This document shows, piece by piece, positions 1 to 9,013 of a DNA stretch of 64,000 nt. Both the position numbers and the translations under genes were made by a program. Below the pieces are notes generated by a model, which was not told the origin of the DNA, made no database searches, and worked only from the letters and a program-made list of their open reading frames with translations. Source of the DNA: JAMLHH01 sp964653095 (GTDB lineage: Bacteria > Bacteroidota > Bacteroidia > Chitinophagales > JADIYW01); contig CAZZEH010000018.1 in the NCBI GenBank assembly GCA_964653095.1, forward strand, positions 1 through 64,000, written 5' to 3'. The stretch's first letter is position 1. The number at the start of each line of letters is the position of its first letter.

Positions 1-34
1 ATGAAAGTATTAATTATGCAGCATAATATCGGTA

Positions 35-505
35 TTATAGTATCGGGTTAATAATGACAATTACTCCATTTTCCGTTTTTTGAAAAATGGGCAGCTCTTT
101 TATAAATTCTGGTAATCCATTTTTTGTAGCATCAAAAGCATCAAACCCTAAAATATCAATGTTCGTTACTCTATTAGGATTATTTGCTTTACTAATATCT
201 TTACTAATACTATTTGATCTAGTAATAATAGGAATTTTCATTCTGCTAAATTCAGTCCTACCCTTAACAGTGTTGTTTATTGTTTTTACATCTAATAAAT
301 CATCTTCAGTTATTATTGCATTCCCAAATAATTCTGGGTGAATTAATATGCTAAATTTAAAATCGATAGGTTTTAATTCATATTTTCTAAAGAAATCTTC
401 AACTGATTTTAAAAATACAATATCAGCAATAGAATAAATTGATTGTCGTCTTAGATACTCTTCAAAACCGCTATTGCTGTTTATAATGTATATTGATTGT
501 GTCAT
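35..505 (-). CDS. hypothetical protein coupled to the GHKL/PRTase protein
   Basis: A 156-residue soluble protein that I do not recognise. It has no signal peptide or membrane segment. Alternating hydrophobic strands (IYIINSNSG at the N-terminus, KFSILIHPELF near residue 50, GVIVIINPIL at the C-terminus) suggest a small alpha/beta fold, possibly receiver-like, but no phospho-acceptor pattern is clear. Its ATG overlaps the TGA of the upstream 1785-residue gene in an ATGA junction (502-505), so the two are almost certainly co-translated and work together. Base composition is as AT-rich as the partner gene. Further genes of this operon may lie beyond the left edge of the window. Confidence 0.7.
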   Translation of the reverse strand: MTQSIYIINSNSGFEEYLRRQSIYSIADIVFLKSVEDFFRKYELKPIDFKFSILIHPELFGNAIITEDDLLDVKTINNTVKGRTEFSRMKIPIITRSNSISKDISKANNPNRVTNIDILGFDAFDATKNGLPEFIKELPIFQKTENGVIVIINPIL

Positions 506-3500
506 ATTTCGAAATTCACTTTAAATATATAATTAGGTTCATACTCTAATATTTCATAAGAATTTTCAACTCCAAATTCTTTAAAATAAGGTTCGACGTC
601 ATTTTTAAAATCTCCCATTCTGCCATTATTATCAAATGGAGAGTCTTGATGAAATTTTAACTCTATCTGATTTCTACCTACAAGTTGCGTAGAGATTGTG
701 AGAGATAATTTCTTTTTTATTTTTTTAGCTTCCTGAATACAGTTTTTAATTATTTCGTCAATAGCATTTTTGAAAAAAAATTTATGTATTCTAACAATCT
801 GGTCGTTAGTAGTCAAAATTAGATTGATCTCAACTTCATCTTTGTGATTTTTATTTTTACAAATGTGCTTTATCTCTGCATTTATTGGAAACTCTAAGAC
901 ATCAATGAATTTGTAAAACAAATTCGAATCTTCTCTAAATAAATAAGTGTCATTAAAATTTACAAATAATTTAGATAACTCAATGGCTTCATTTTTATAA
1001 ATTTCACTATTAAAATCTTTTTTTATTTTTAGGAATTTATGTTTTTTAATAATGTTTTTCAGATTTAAATAGACCTTATTTTCCCCGAATAAAATATCGT
1101 ATTCTTTACCAAACCAATTTTTTGATTTTTCGTTTGCATATATGAAAGATAAATTAGAATCTATTTTTTCTTCTAATTTTCCAATAACGGAATCTAAACT
1201 GTTAGACAAATTATCATAATTAGTGTTTGAGCCATTATTAATCTCTGTACGAATTTCAATAATATCTTGTTCTATTTCTGTGTGTCCCCTATTGCCTTCT
1301 TCCGTTTTAAAAAAATTATACAAATTGTCTATAGAATTTCTCAAACTTTCTATGTCTGTAAATTTATATTTTCTCATCAATTCGTTTATAACTCGGCTTT
1401 CCAGAGTTTTCTTTTCTGGATGATTTTTCTTTAGTTCATTTAGAATACTTTCAATTCTATTTCTCTCACAAAATTCATCGCTATCTAATTTTAGGAAACT
1501 TCCTGAAAGTAAATAAGAAAGATAATTTAAACTTTTTTCACAACCTTGAGTAAACCCAAACAACTTTTTGAAGTATTCAAAATGATAAAATTTATTTAAG
1601 GCTAATTGATTTTGAGATTTAATTGAAAAACTGATTCTAATTATGGCATATTTTGACCATTCATAATTAAATTCTCCCAAGATATTTTGATTTTTTAAAA
1701 TACAATCAACTAAGTCAATACAAATATCATAAATCCCCGAAAGTAAATCTTTTAGAACATTTGCTAAATGTGGCTCGTGTAGTATGCAGATTAAAATAAG
1801 TTCAATCTTTTTTAATAATTCTTTGTCTATAAGGATTGGATTTAAATTCTTTCCGTCATAATGTTTGCTTATATCGTCGAAAAAAACAAAATATTCGACA
1901 TAAAACCTATAGCTATCAACTTTTCCCAATCTATCTCTAATGCTAAAAATCTCTTTGAAATCAGGATTGTGGTCGCCTTTAATCGTAGGAATATATGTAG
2001 GAAACTTAAAATCCCCTGATGGATTATCAATTAGTGGAATTTCTTCATTAACTCTTAATTCAATGTATTTAAGAGCTTGTTCTGGGAGTTTGTCCTTATA
2101 ATCAATTTTATATCTGTTGAGTTTTTTCAATTCAGCACAATAGACACAGGTCTCACTACCAATATATGACGGTATGTGAAGATTAACCCCAAACATTACA
2201 TTGAGGTTTATAATGGATTTTTTTCTTTTCTCTTTATTAGAATTATGATATTCATCATTATCATCAAAATACTTTACTTTGATTGATTTTAGGCGTGAAT
2301 AAAACTCTCGTTGAAAGTCATCAATTCTACTAACCACAGACAAAAAATCTATTCTTCCAACATCTAAAAAGGATATTGAATCAATTAGCTGCACCAATGA
2401 TTGTCCAGATAATGAACCACTATCTAAGATTAAGATATGTGCTCCTTTTGTTGGTTTATTAAATCTTTTGGCAGGAAATGGAAATCTCCAACCATTTTTG
2501 GTTTCGTATCTCTGTAAGCTTAAAATATTAACTTTATCAGTTTTAAAAATGTCATATAGTGCATCTTCGCTTAGTTCTTCAATGCCTGAATATACAGGAT
2601 GAAAAATATACGTGGGTTTATATTGTTCTGTTTGTTCCTTGCTTTGATTTATACTGGCTATCACTTTTTCAAATGCTTCAACCAAATCTTTGTCCGCATC
2701 CTCATTTTGATTAATTGTTTCTTTTAGATTCAATAAGTTTGAGGTTAAGTAATCGTTAGGTGAGAAGTCTATATTAATTAATTTTTCTTCTATTCTTTTT
2801 TTAATAATTTTAAGCAGATCTTCTCCATTTTTGTCGTAAAACAAATTGTGCATATTGGTAAAATAGCTATTGTGAGAGAGGTTGTGTTTAAAATGTCCTA
2901 TTCTGAATATATCACCATTAAAGGGATCTGTATCAAATAATTCTTTCGGGTCCTCAAATAATATTTTTAGTTTTTCTGTGTGTGCAGACTCCAAACTTAC
3001 TACTGCATTTAAAATTGGATTGATTCTTTTAACGTTATGAACATCATTAGGCTTATTTTTTAATTTTTTCAAGTCAAACGCTTTGTTTGTTTGATAGGAA
3101 AGGATAGATACTGTTTTATCTTCTATTTCTCCTAAAAAATGAGAGCTATGTTCAATATTTGTATCAATCTCATCATCGCTCTTTCGAGAGTCTGCAATTG
3201 ATATTACTCCGGAAACTGTTGCATTTTTTTCTTTGATTCCATCAATGATTCTTTTAAGAAGTGAACCCGTGGAAATAACATCATTAACAATTAACACTCT
3301 ATCATTTTCATTAATTTCTCTAAATGGCTTTTCAGAGTCAAATGAAAAATAACTTGCAAGTTTTATTAATTTTGGGCAGTCTGAAATCTTTGCCTTAGAT
3401 TCAGTTTGTTTTGTTCTCAAAAAATCATAACTGTCATCATCTTTTATTAAATTTCTAATCTCAACGCCTAGTAATTGACTACTTACAGTTACGACAATAA

Positions 3501-5859
3501 TTTTATTGAATTTTGAAATATTTTTAAAATTTTCGGAATCTAGTTCTCTGTGTTTGTCAATATATTTATCAAGTAGATAATGAGCAAAATACTGTGATGT
3601 ATATTTGAAATTTAGGGTCTCATATAGAGATAAGTATTTTCTTTGATAACTTCCTTTTGAGGTCAGAAAGTAGAATCTGTCATTTGGGTTTTCGAAATCG
3701 GAACCGTCAACTAACTGATTGAGTAACCAATTTTCAAGCTGTTTAGTTTTTGCATTTTTTGCCTTATTTATTAAATCTTGAAAATCTGTAAATATTGAAT
3801 AAGCTCGATCGTTATGTTTGGTAATTATATTCCCCTCATAGTACCATTTATTTTTTAAATCATCAAGAGGATAGCCTGCGATATATTCTATTTTACCAAA
3901 AAATAAATCAGTCAATTTTTCTAAATCTTTTTCACTATTTACTCCAATCCACTGTATATCTGATATAACAGCAATTTGATTTTTATTTTTGTCAATTCGA
4001 ACACAAGGAATAGGTTTTAATAAAAAATCATCAGTTCCGGCGGATTCTGAAATCTCGTATTCTTTCAGAAGGTCTAAATCCTCTTTTTGAATGTTTAAAA
4101 CAACTACTTTAGTTCTTTCATTTACCATTGGGTTATTAGAAAGATATAGTAATATTTTCAGAATATTGTTGTTATTTCTAAAGGGGATATATTCAAAATC
4201 AATGAAGAGAACACAATTTTTGCCTGAAATCTCTTTTAATTTGTCACTAATTGATTTGAATATTAATTTGGTAATTCCTGTTTTAGAATTGAACTCTTTA
4301 ACCGTTGTTGCATCCTCACCTTTTTGATATTCAAATGAAAGATTTAAATACTCATAAAATTCAGGATGGTATATTTTTGCAGGGAAGTATTCTGGGTCAT
4401 TTTTGTATTTTGGATTATCTATATTAAAAATTAAAGTGTTTAACTCTCTATTATCAATTCTAACTGATGATTTTTTAAATTTTCCTTTTTCTCTTTCAGG
4501 TAGAATTATTGAAATCATTGTCCCTTCAAAAAGTGGATTTTCATTTTTAACAGAAGATATTACTGCATCTTTAGCAACATAAACTCTATCTTTACTTACT
4601 ACCAGTTTACCCTCTTTATTTTTAATGTAAATTCTATCTGAAAAATCATAAACTACTTTTCCATAACCACTTCGAGCAACTAACAATCCCTTATATCTTC
4701 TAACCATGTCTATAAGGAAATATAAACCTCTTGGTATTAAATCAGCCCGTTCTATACGATCTTCGAAGGGGTCTTTTGAAGAATCCATCAAAAAGGCATA
4801 TTCGAGTATTTGTGAATGGTAGTGTTTGTCTTTTATTCCATTGGATAAATTATCAAAAATCTCTTTCTTCTCTTTCTTTTCATCATACTCTTTTTGAAGG
4901 GTATTGTATATACCTTTACCAAAATCTATAAAAGTAAACTCCAAGTATGATTGGTTTTTAAAAATATTAAACTTTGGATTTTTCTCTAAATCTGCAGTTA
5001 TTTTCCCTTTAATTCTGGCAGGATCAACTTTTAACGCTTCATCTTTAATAATTGGTAAGATTTCGTCTTTATCTTTATAAAAGCCAATTGCGGTTTTCTC
5101 TTTTTCATTTATAAAACTTTCAACAAACCTCGGACTTTTAGTATACTTCCATTTTTCACGCAAAGCCACAGTAAAATAGCACTCATCAGTTTGGGAATGT
5201 TCAGCAGAGTTCATGAATAACTCTTTGGTAATAATATGGCTTATTACTTTGTTTTCAAAAGGAGAATAACAATTGTTATTATTTAGTAAACTGGTAATCT
5301 CATCATCAATGCTGAATTTCCCTTTTATTTTTTGGTGGAACCTAACATCTACTGCGTCCGTGGAATCCCGTTCAGTTTGTACTGTTTGAAATGGTAGGAT
5401 TTTGCTTATTCTTTCCGAAGATTCTCTTTTATCAATTAATTTATTTATATTATCTGCTAAATTTTGAAAAATAATTTTATTTTGAATAAATCCTTGATTG
5501 TCTAAATTAAGTACGTTTCCGTTAGTGTCCCGTAAAATTCCAGCTTCATATATCTCCCAATCTACATATAAATGGGAATTTAAAATTTTTCTTCTTTCAG
5601 TTCTTTCTTTATTATCCCCATCAAACTTCTCTGAAATAATTGGCATTTGAACAATGACATTCTTTCCTGAAAGAATTAACTTCCTTATTTCTGAAAACAG
5701 AAAAGTAATTCCTTCTGCACTTATCCATTCTAATCGTTCTAAATCAAAGATTATTTTTGAGTTGATTGACTCTAAATTAGTAAAAGGATACTCCTTAATA
5801 AAAATATCCAAATCCTTTTGAGTGAATTTTTCTTGAAATGCTATTTTAAATTCGTTCAT
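502..5859 (-). CDS. giant STAS-like / GHKL ATPase / tandem phosphoribosyltransferase-like protein
   Basis: 1785 residues, no membrane segment. Seen in order: a STAS-like region (about 5-75, FDLERLEWISAEG core); a GHKL-type ATPase with N-box ELFMNSAEH (213-221), G1 box IDFGKGI (311-317), G2-like RGLYFLIDMV and SGYG (377-400) and a closing GTMISIILP strand (446-454); a phosphoribosyltransferase-like domain with PRPP-type loop VLIVNDVISTGS (855-866, Asn859 where an acidic residue is usual); a second such loop ILILDSGSLSG (1142-1152); a CVYC pair (1238-1241), perhaps metal-binding; and a degenerate second GHKL-like end (about 1698-1785). STAS and GHKL modules usually form anti-sigma switches and PRTase folds handle PRPP or nucleotides. 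A role in stress signalling or phage defence is inference. The gene is very AT-rich compared with the efflux operon and looks acquired. The start at 5859 gives the full STAS-like region. Confidence 0.8.
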   Translation of the reverse strand: MNEFKIAFQEKFTQKDLDIFIKEYPFTNLESINSKIIFDLERLEWISAEGITFLFSEIRKLILSGKNVIVQMPIISEKFDGDNKERTERRKILNSHLYVDWEIYEAGILRDTNGNVLNLDNQGFIQNKIIFQNLADNINKLIDKRESSERISKILPFQTVQTERDSTDAVDVRFHQKIKGKFSIDDEITSLLNNNNCYSPFENKVISHIITKELFMNSAEHSQTDECYFTVALREKWKYTKSPRFVESFINEKEKTAIGFYKDKDEILPIIKDEALKVDPARIKGKITADLEKNPKFNIFKNQSYLEFTFIDFGKGIYNTLQKEYDEKKEKKEIFDNLSNGIKDKHYHSQILEYAFLMDSSKDPFEDRIERADLIPRGLYFLIDMVRRYKGLLVARSGYGKVVYDFSDRIYIKNKEGKLVVSKDRVYVAKDAVISSVKNENPLFEGTMISIILPEREKGKFKKSSVRIDNRELNTLIFNIDNPKYKNDPEYFPAKIYHPEFYEYLNLSFEYQKGEDATTVKEFNSKTGITKLIFKSISDKLKEISGKNCVLFIDFEYIPFRNNNNILKILLYLSNNPMVNERTKVVVLNIQKEDLDLLKEYEISESAGTDDFLLKPIPCVRIDKNKNQIAVISDIQWIGVNSEKDLEKLTDLFFGKIEYIAGYPLDDLKNKWYYEGNIITKHNDRAYSIFTDFQDLINKAKNAKTKQLENWLLNQLVDGSDFENPNDRFYFLTSKGSYQRKYLSLYETLNFKYTSQYFAHYLLDKYIDKHRELDSENFKNISKFNKIIVVTVSSQLLGVEIRNLIKDDDSYDFLRTKQTESKAKISDCPKLIKLASYFSFDSEKPFREINENDRVLIVNDVISTGSLLKRIIDGIKEKNATVSGVISIADSRKSDDEIDTNIEHSSHFLGEIEDKTVSILSYQTNKAFDLKKLKNKPNDVHNVKRINPILNAVVSLESAHTEKLKILFEDPKELFDTDPFNGDIFRIGHFKHNLSHNSYFTNMHNLFYDKNGEDLLKIIKKRIEEKLINIDFSPNDYLTSNLLNLKETINQNEDADKDLVEAFEKVIASINQSKEQTEQYKPTYIFHPVYSGIEELSEDALYDIFKTDKVNILSLQRYETKNGWRFPFPAKRFNKPTKGAHILILDSGSLSGQSLVQLIDSISFLDVGRIDFLSVVSRIDDFQREFYSRLKSIKVKYFDDNDEYHNSNKEKRKKSIINLNVMFGVNLHIPSYIGSETCVYCAELKKLNRYKIDYKDKLPEQALKYIELRVNEEIPLIDNPSGDFKFPTYIPTIKGDHNPDFKEIFSIRDRLGKVDSYRFYVEYFVFFDDISKHYDGKNLNPILIDKELLKKIELILICILHEPHLANVLKDLLSGIYDICIDLVDCILKNQNILGEFNYEWSKYAIIRISFSIKSQNQLALNKFYHFEYFKKLFGFTQGCEKSLNYLSYLLSGSFLKLDSDEFCERNRIESILNELKKNHPEKKTLESRVINELMRKYKFTDIESLRNSIDNLYNFFKTEEGNRGHTEIEQDIIEIRTEINNGSNTNYDNLSNSLDSVIGKLEEKIDSNLSFIYANEKSKNWFGKEYDILFGENKVYLNLKNIIKKHKFLKIKKDFNSEIYKNEAIELSKLFVNFNDTYLFREDSNLFYKFIDVLEFPINAEIKHICKNKNHKDEVEINLILTTNDQIVRIHKFFFKNAIDEIIKNCIQEAKKIKKKLSLTISTQLVGRNQIELKFHQDSPFDNNGRMGDFKNDVEPYFKEFGVENSYEILEYEPNYIFKVNFEI

Positions 5860-5941
5860 TTAGTTTTTTAGATATTTGAGATTGAGTTTGATAAAATTGC
5901 TGATAACTTGTTTATATACGCAACTAAAATGCATTTTATTT

Positions 5942-5990
5942 CGCCTATACATATCATTTTGGTTGTATAGGCGCAACAAAGGTGCGCCTA
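5942..5990. promoter_or_regulatory. nested inverted repeats upstream of the giant gene
   Basis: Arm A (5942-5951, CGCCTATACA) is exactly complementary to arm B (5964-5973). Arm B extended (5968-5974, TAGGCGC) is also exactly complementary to arm C (5984-5990, GCGCCTA). B can therefore pair with A or C but not both. The element lies about 85-130 bp before the start of the 1785-residue gene, in its likely leader or promoter. It could be an operator or a pair of alternative RNA hairpins. There is no poly-T tract, so a simple terminator is unlikely. The rest of the 5860-6103 gap shows no gene. Confidence 0.5.
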
Positions 5991-6103
5991 AATATCTCTT
6001 TCCGTCATATAGTCGCTGCTCTATAGCACTTATTCTATTCCAAGATAATCATTGTTTTATAAACTATCAAAAAAACTATTAATGCTTTTATGGCTAATAA
6101 AAT

Positions 6104-6634
6104 TTATGGAACAGTGGATTTTAGTTCAAATGAGTTGTAGTGATCTTTTGTGACGTAAATAAGTCCGTCGTTACTGAAAACCACTCTGTCGGCATTTCTT
6201 CTGCCGCAGTTGTAATTGAGATCGGCTTCAAAATATTTCCTTCCGGCTTTGACGGGGAGCCTTTTTTCTCTGTTTCCAAAGTTGTCTCCTCCGATAGCTT
6301 TGCCGGGCAGCACTTCACACAGATTTCCCCGACTCGGAATCCAACCCTGTTGTTGTGCTTCTTTCTTGGTGATATAATAATCGGGCAGTTTCTGATATTG
6401 TCTGATGTATTCTACGACAATATCTTCCCGGGTAAGCCTGTCTATGGCATTCTCATCAGTAGTCCCGTTGGAAATAAAATCTTCCGCAAAAGGAAGTGTC
6501 GTTTCTTCGGATTGAACAGTTTCAGTAATTACTGACTGTTCAGAACTAAAAAAAGATTTCAGCCCCAATATCCCTGCAATTGCGACAAGCAGATAGAGAA
6601 ATATTGTGTTTTGCTTGGATTGACGGCTCATCAT
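6104..6634 (-). CDS. membrane-anchored barnase-type guanyl-preferring ribonuclease
   Basis: 176 residues: an N-terminal hydrophobic segment (about 10-28, signal anchor or signal peptide), a linker rich in Glu/Thr, then a complete barnase (microbial RNase N1/T1) domain from about residue 70. Active-site residues match barnase with identical spacing: K90 (barnase K27), R122 (R59), E136 (general base, E73), R146 (R83), R150 (R87) and H165 (general acid, H102). The QKLPDYYITK and SNDGLIY segments are close to barnase. It should cleave RNA after guanine outside the cytoplasm. Cys106 and Cys143 fall on barnase positions 43 and 80 and could form a disulfide. No barstar-like gene is visible nearby. 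Isolated gene, with no operon partner. Confidence 0.93.
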   Translation of the reverse strand: MMSRQSKQNTIFLYLLVAIAGILGLKSFFSSEQSVITETVQSEETTLPFAEDFISNGTTDENAIDRLTREDIVVEYIRQYQKLPDYYITKKEAQQQGWIPSRGNLCEVLPGKAIGGDNFGNREKRLPVKAGRKYFEADLNYNCGRRNADRVVFSNDGLIYVTKDHYNSFELKSTVP

Positions 6635-7095
6635 ATCACAAAAGTAAGAGTTTAATCTTGTTTGCAGCGGAAAACTCAGACTGTCAAAGAAGGCATAATA
6701 CCAAAATAAGGTTTCGCTTTATCGGTCTATTTTGTATTAAGGAGTTTTGATAATCTTTTTCAGTTGTAGAATACAGTGAACACTGTCCCTTTATGTGTGT
6801 AAGCCCTATTTGACAAAATTACTCTGTTTTTAAATACAACCATGTCCGCGGTTTGGATGGGGTCGAAATTTGCTTTCTATCTTCATTAAATTCTGTGTCA
6901 TTTGCGAAGTAGTCATCGCAGAATCCATATAACTCTTTCCCAATCAGGAGAGAGGAATACCGGTCCAAAAAGCTTCCGGCAGTACTCTCTTAACACTACC
7001 GTAAAATATTCAGTATTAATGGAGTAAGCAATAAAAAAGAGACTGTCCGAAAAGTCAGACAGTCTCTTTTATTCATTACAGATTGAGTGTAAAGA
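6635..7095. other. 461-bp intergenic region
   Basis: No open frame of useful length on either strand and no sign of a barstar gene. It holds the terminator at 7035-7070 for the DUF1573 gene and the upstream region of the ribonuclease gene. I recognise nothing else in it. Confidence 0.6.
7035..7070 (-). terminator. rho-independent terminator after the DUF1573 gene
   Basis: A 13-bp perfect stem (7035-7047 with 7058-7070, AAAAGAGACTGTC and its complement) with a 10-nt loop, 26 bp past the stop codon of the DUF1573 gene. On the minus strand the stem ends in a run of T. Confidence 0.88.
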
Positions 7096-7476
7096 TTATT
7101 CTTTAGGAACTACATTTCCTTTAATCTGCAAGACATCTGTGTTGTTAGGTGAGTTGCTGATAACAGTAACTGTTTTGGTAAATGAACCTAATCTGTTCGT
7201 GTCATAATGTACTTTTAATTCCGCAGTCTTTCCGGGTAAAATAGGTTCTTTAGGCCAGCTTGGAACAGTACAACCGCAAGAGCCGGTGGCGTTAGAAATA
7301 ATAAGCGGAGCATTTCCGGTGTTGGTTACTTCAAAAACTCTTGTACCGTCAGAACCCTGAGTAATAGTTCCGTAATCGATACTCGACTCATTCCAGGTAG
7401 CAACCGGTCCTTCGTTTGCGCTGACAGCAAATAATACTGATAACATCAGTGTCAACGATAGCATAATCCTTTTCAT
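7096..7476 (-). CDS. DUF1573 periplasmic protein
   Basis: 126 residues with a signal peptide (1-20, cleavage after VSANE or near it). The rest is one DUF1573 domain, an immunoglobulin-like ASPM/SPD-2/Hydin-type fold: FDYGTI-like opening (SIDYGTITQGS), VFEVTNTGNAPLIIS, the characteristic CGCTVPSWPKEPILPG segment and a closing VISNSPNN strand. Such proteins are common exported proteins of Bacteroidota; their exact function is unknown. It is monocistronic, with its own terminator 26 bp downstream. Confidence 0.88.
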   Translation of the reverse strand: MKRIMLSLTLMLSVLFAVSANEGPVATWNESSIDYGTITQGSDGTRVFEVTNTGNAPLIISNATGSCGCTVPSWPKEPILPGKTAELKVHYDTNRLGSFTKTVTVISNSPNNTDVLQIKGNVVPKE

Positions 7477-7654
7477 AAAATATTTTTTTGATTTAATTGA
7501 CTACTTTCAAATCTAATGCCTAATTGCGAAGAATGATAAGGTAGGATATGAAAAATAAACTGATTTAACATTAAATTAGATTTTTAGAAGTGAAATTAAT
7601 ATTTTGATGCATTCATTTGCGGATGCATAACAGCTTTGTGATTCTTTAAAATAT

Positions 7655-7687
7655 TTTGCCGTAAAACTGAATCATGAGTTATCTTTG
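7655..7687 (+). promoter_or_regulatory. Bacteroidetes-type promoter for the barrel protein
   Basis: TTTG at 7655-7658 and TATCTTTG at 7680-7687 (TAnnTTTG consensus), 21 bp apart, end 7 bp before the ATG at 7695. Both boxes fit the sigma-ABfr consensus. The leader would be very short or absent. Confidence 0.6.
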
Positions 7688-7694
7688 AAATCGA

Positions 7695-8408
7695 ATGAGA
7701 TATTGGTATTTGGCGCTTATTTTGTTTTTCGGGCTTAATTCCGGCTATGCGGCGGTGAGTGATACGCTTTCTGTCCATGATAAAGTCCGAATTTATTCGG
7801 GATTCAGATTCGGCTTTGGCGGTGCAAAACAAAGAAATACCGTTATTTTTCAGAATGACGGTAAGTTTGCCATTAATCCGAATATTTCGGCAGTTTTATG
7901 GCTTCGGTTTAAACAAAATGTAGGAATGGTCACAGAAGTAAATTACTCTCTGAAGGGCATTCGCTTCGTACGTACAGTAAAAGATACGACGACTGTTTAT
8001 CAGAGACGTTTGCATTATGTGGAATTTCCGATTTTATTTCAGGCATCTATCGGCACAAAAAAATTCTCTGAATATATGGAAATAGGTTTTGTACCGTCCT
8101 ATGTGGCCGGAGCCTATGATCAGTCCACTGCTTTTGTAAATAAAAAGCCTGTTTCTACGGAGTCTTCTGAGTTTTTTTACAATAAAGCAATTGACAATCC
8201 CACAAAAAGATTTGATATCAGTATGCTTCTCGGAGCGGGGATGACCGTGGAAGCCGGACCCGGTTTACTGCAGGCAGGATTTAGGACGAATATTGGATTT
8301 TTGGATGTCAATAAAATCAACCGAATCGGTTACTACAATCAGCCACAAAGGCAATTTAGCTTTCAGTTGCAGTTGGGTTATGTCTGGTATATAAAATCCG
8401 TTCAATAG
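7695..8408 (+). CDS. outer-membrane beta-barrel protein (PorT-like family)
   Basis: 237 residues with a signal peptide ending near GYAAVS (residue 20). The remainder alternates amphipathic strands and turns, with glycine-rich starts (GFRFGFGG, MLLGAGMTVEAGPG) and a final aromatic strand FSFQLQLGYVWYI, as in the OMP_b-brl_2/PorT group of porin-family proteins. It should sit in the outer membrane. PorT itself belongs to type IX secretion, but the similarity here is only to the broad family. The gene is preceded by a good promoter and followed by a DUF2269 gene 122 bp away. Confidence 0.75.
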   Translation: MRYWYLALILFFGLNSGYAAVSDTLSVHDKVRIYSGFRFGFGGAKQRNTVIFQNDGKFAINPNISAVLWLRFKQNVGMVTEVNYSLKGIRFVRTVKDTTTVYQRRLHYVEFPILFQASIGTKKFSEYMEIGFVPSYVAGAYDQSTAFVNKKPVSTESSEFFYNKAIDNPTKRFDISMLLGAGMTVEAGPGLLQAGFRTNIGFLDVNKINRIGYYNQPQRQFSFQLQLGYVWYIKSVQ

Positions 8409-8530
8409 ATTCTCGGTAAAATTTTACTTACAAATGACGCATTACAGAGTGTGGTCATTTAAAAGGAAGTATTAAAATCGTAGTATTGTGATTTACGTTT
8501 TTAATCCATTTTTTGTCATTGAATTTGGGC

Positions 8531-8983
8531 ATGAGTTTATACAAAGTAGTACTTTTGATTCATATTTTATCTGCAATTTTAGGATTGGGACCCGGTTTCA
8601 TTATGATCTATGTGGTCACGCGGGCCAAAAATATGACTGAGTTGCGTCATGCTTATTTTATCAGAAACCGGCTGCACATTTTTGTAATGGTAGGAGGGAC
8701 TCTCCTTTTACTTTCAGGTTTGACAATGGGAGCTATGAATCCTATCCTGTTTGAATTGGGATGGTATGTAACCAGTCTGATACTTTTTTTGATTGCTTTA
8801 GCTTTTGGACCTGTATTTCTTTCACCCCGCTCAAGACCTATCAAAAAGCTTTTGGAAACTCATCAGGGAGAAGATATTCCTACCCGATATTATAAACTTG
8901 CACAAGAACTGTTTTTGTACGAGCGTATAGAAAATGTCATTTTTATAGTGATTATTATGCTGATGGTACTGAAACCGTTTTAG
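8531..8983 (+). CDS. DUF2269 family integral membrane protein
   Basis: 150 residues with four membrane segments (about 4-24, 45-65, 75-95, 130-148). The opening SLYKVVLLIHILSAILGLGPG, the RNRLH turn after helix one and the ELGWYVTSLIL helix fit DUF2269. No reaction is known for the family. The frame is open to a TTG at 8513, but the ATG at 8531 directly precedes the first helix and is preferred. It converges on the RND pump gene with a 30-bp gap. Confidence 0.75.
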   Translation: MSLYKVVLLIHILSAILGLGPGFIMIYVVTRAKNMTELRHAYFIRNRLHIFVMVGGTLLLLSGLTMGAMNPILFELGWYVTSLILFLIALAFGPVFLSPRSRPIKKLLETHQGEDIPTRYYKLAQELFLYERIENVIFIVIIMLMVLKPF

Positions 8984-9013
8984 CGAACATTCCGTTTCCT
9001 TGATTAAAGATTT

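Noticed and set aside
5876..6082. 68-codon plus-strand frame upstream of the giant gene
   Set aside because: Composition is that of AT-rich noncoding DNA and it runs across the inverted repeats.
5860..6103. Integron attC-like site before the giant gene
   Set aside because: The arms do not carry the paired core sites of attC and no integrase is in the window.
6140..6535. 131-codon plus-strand frame
   Set aside because: Antisense to the barnase gene, whose six active-site residues prove the coding strand.
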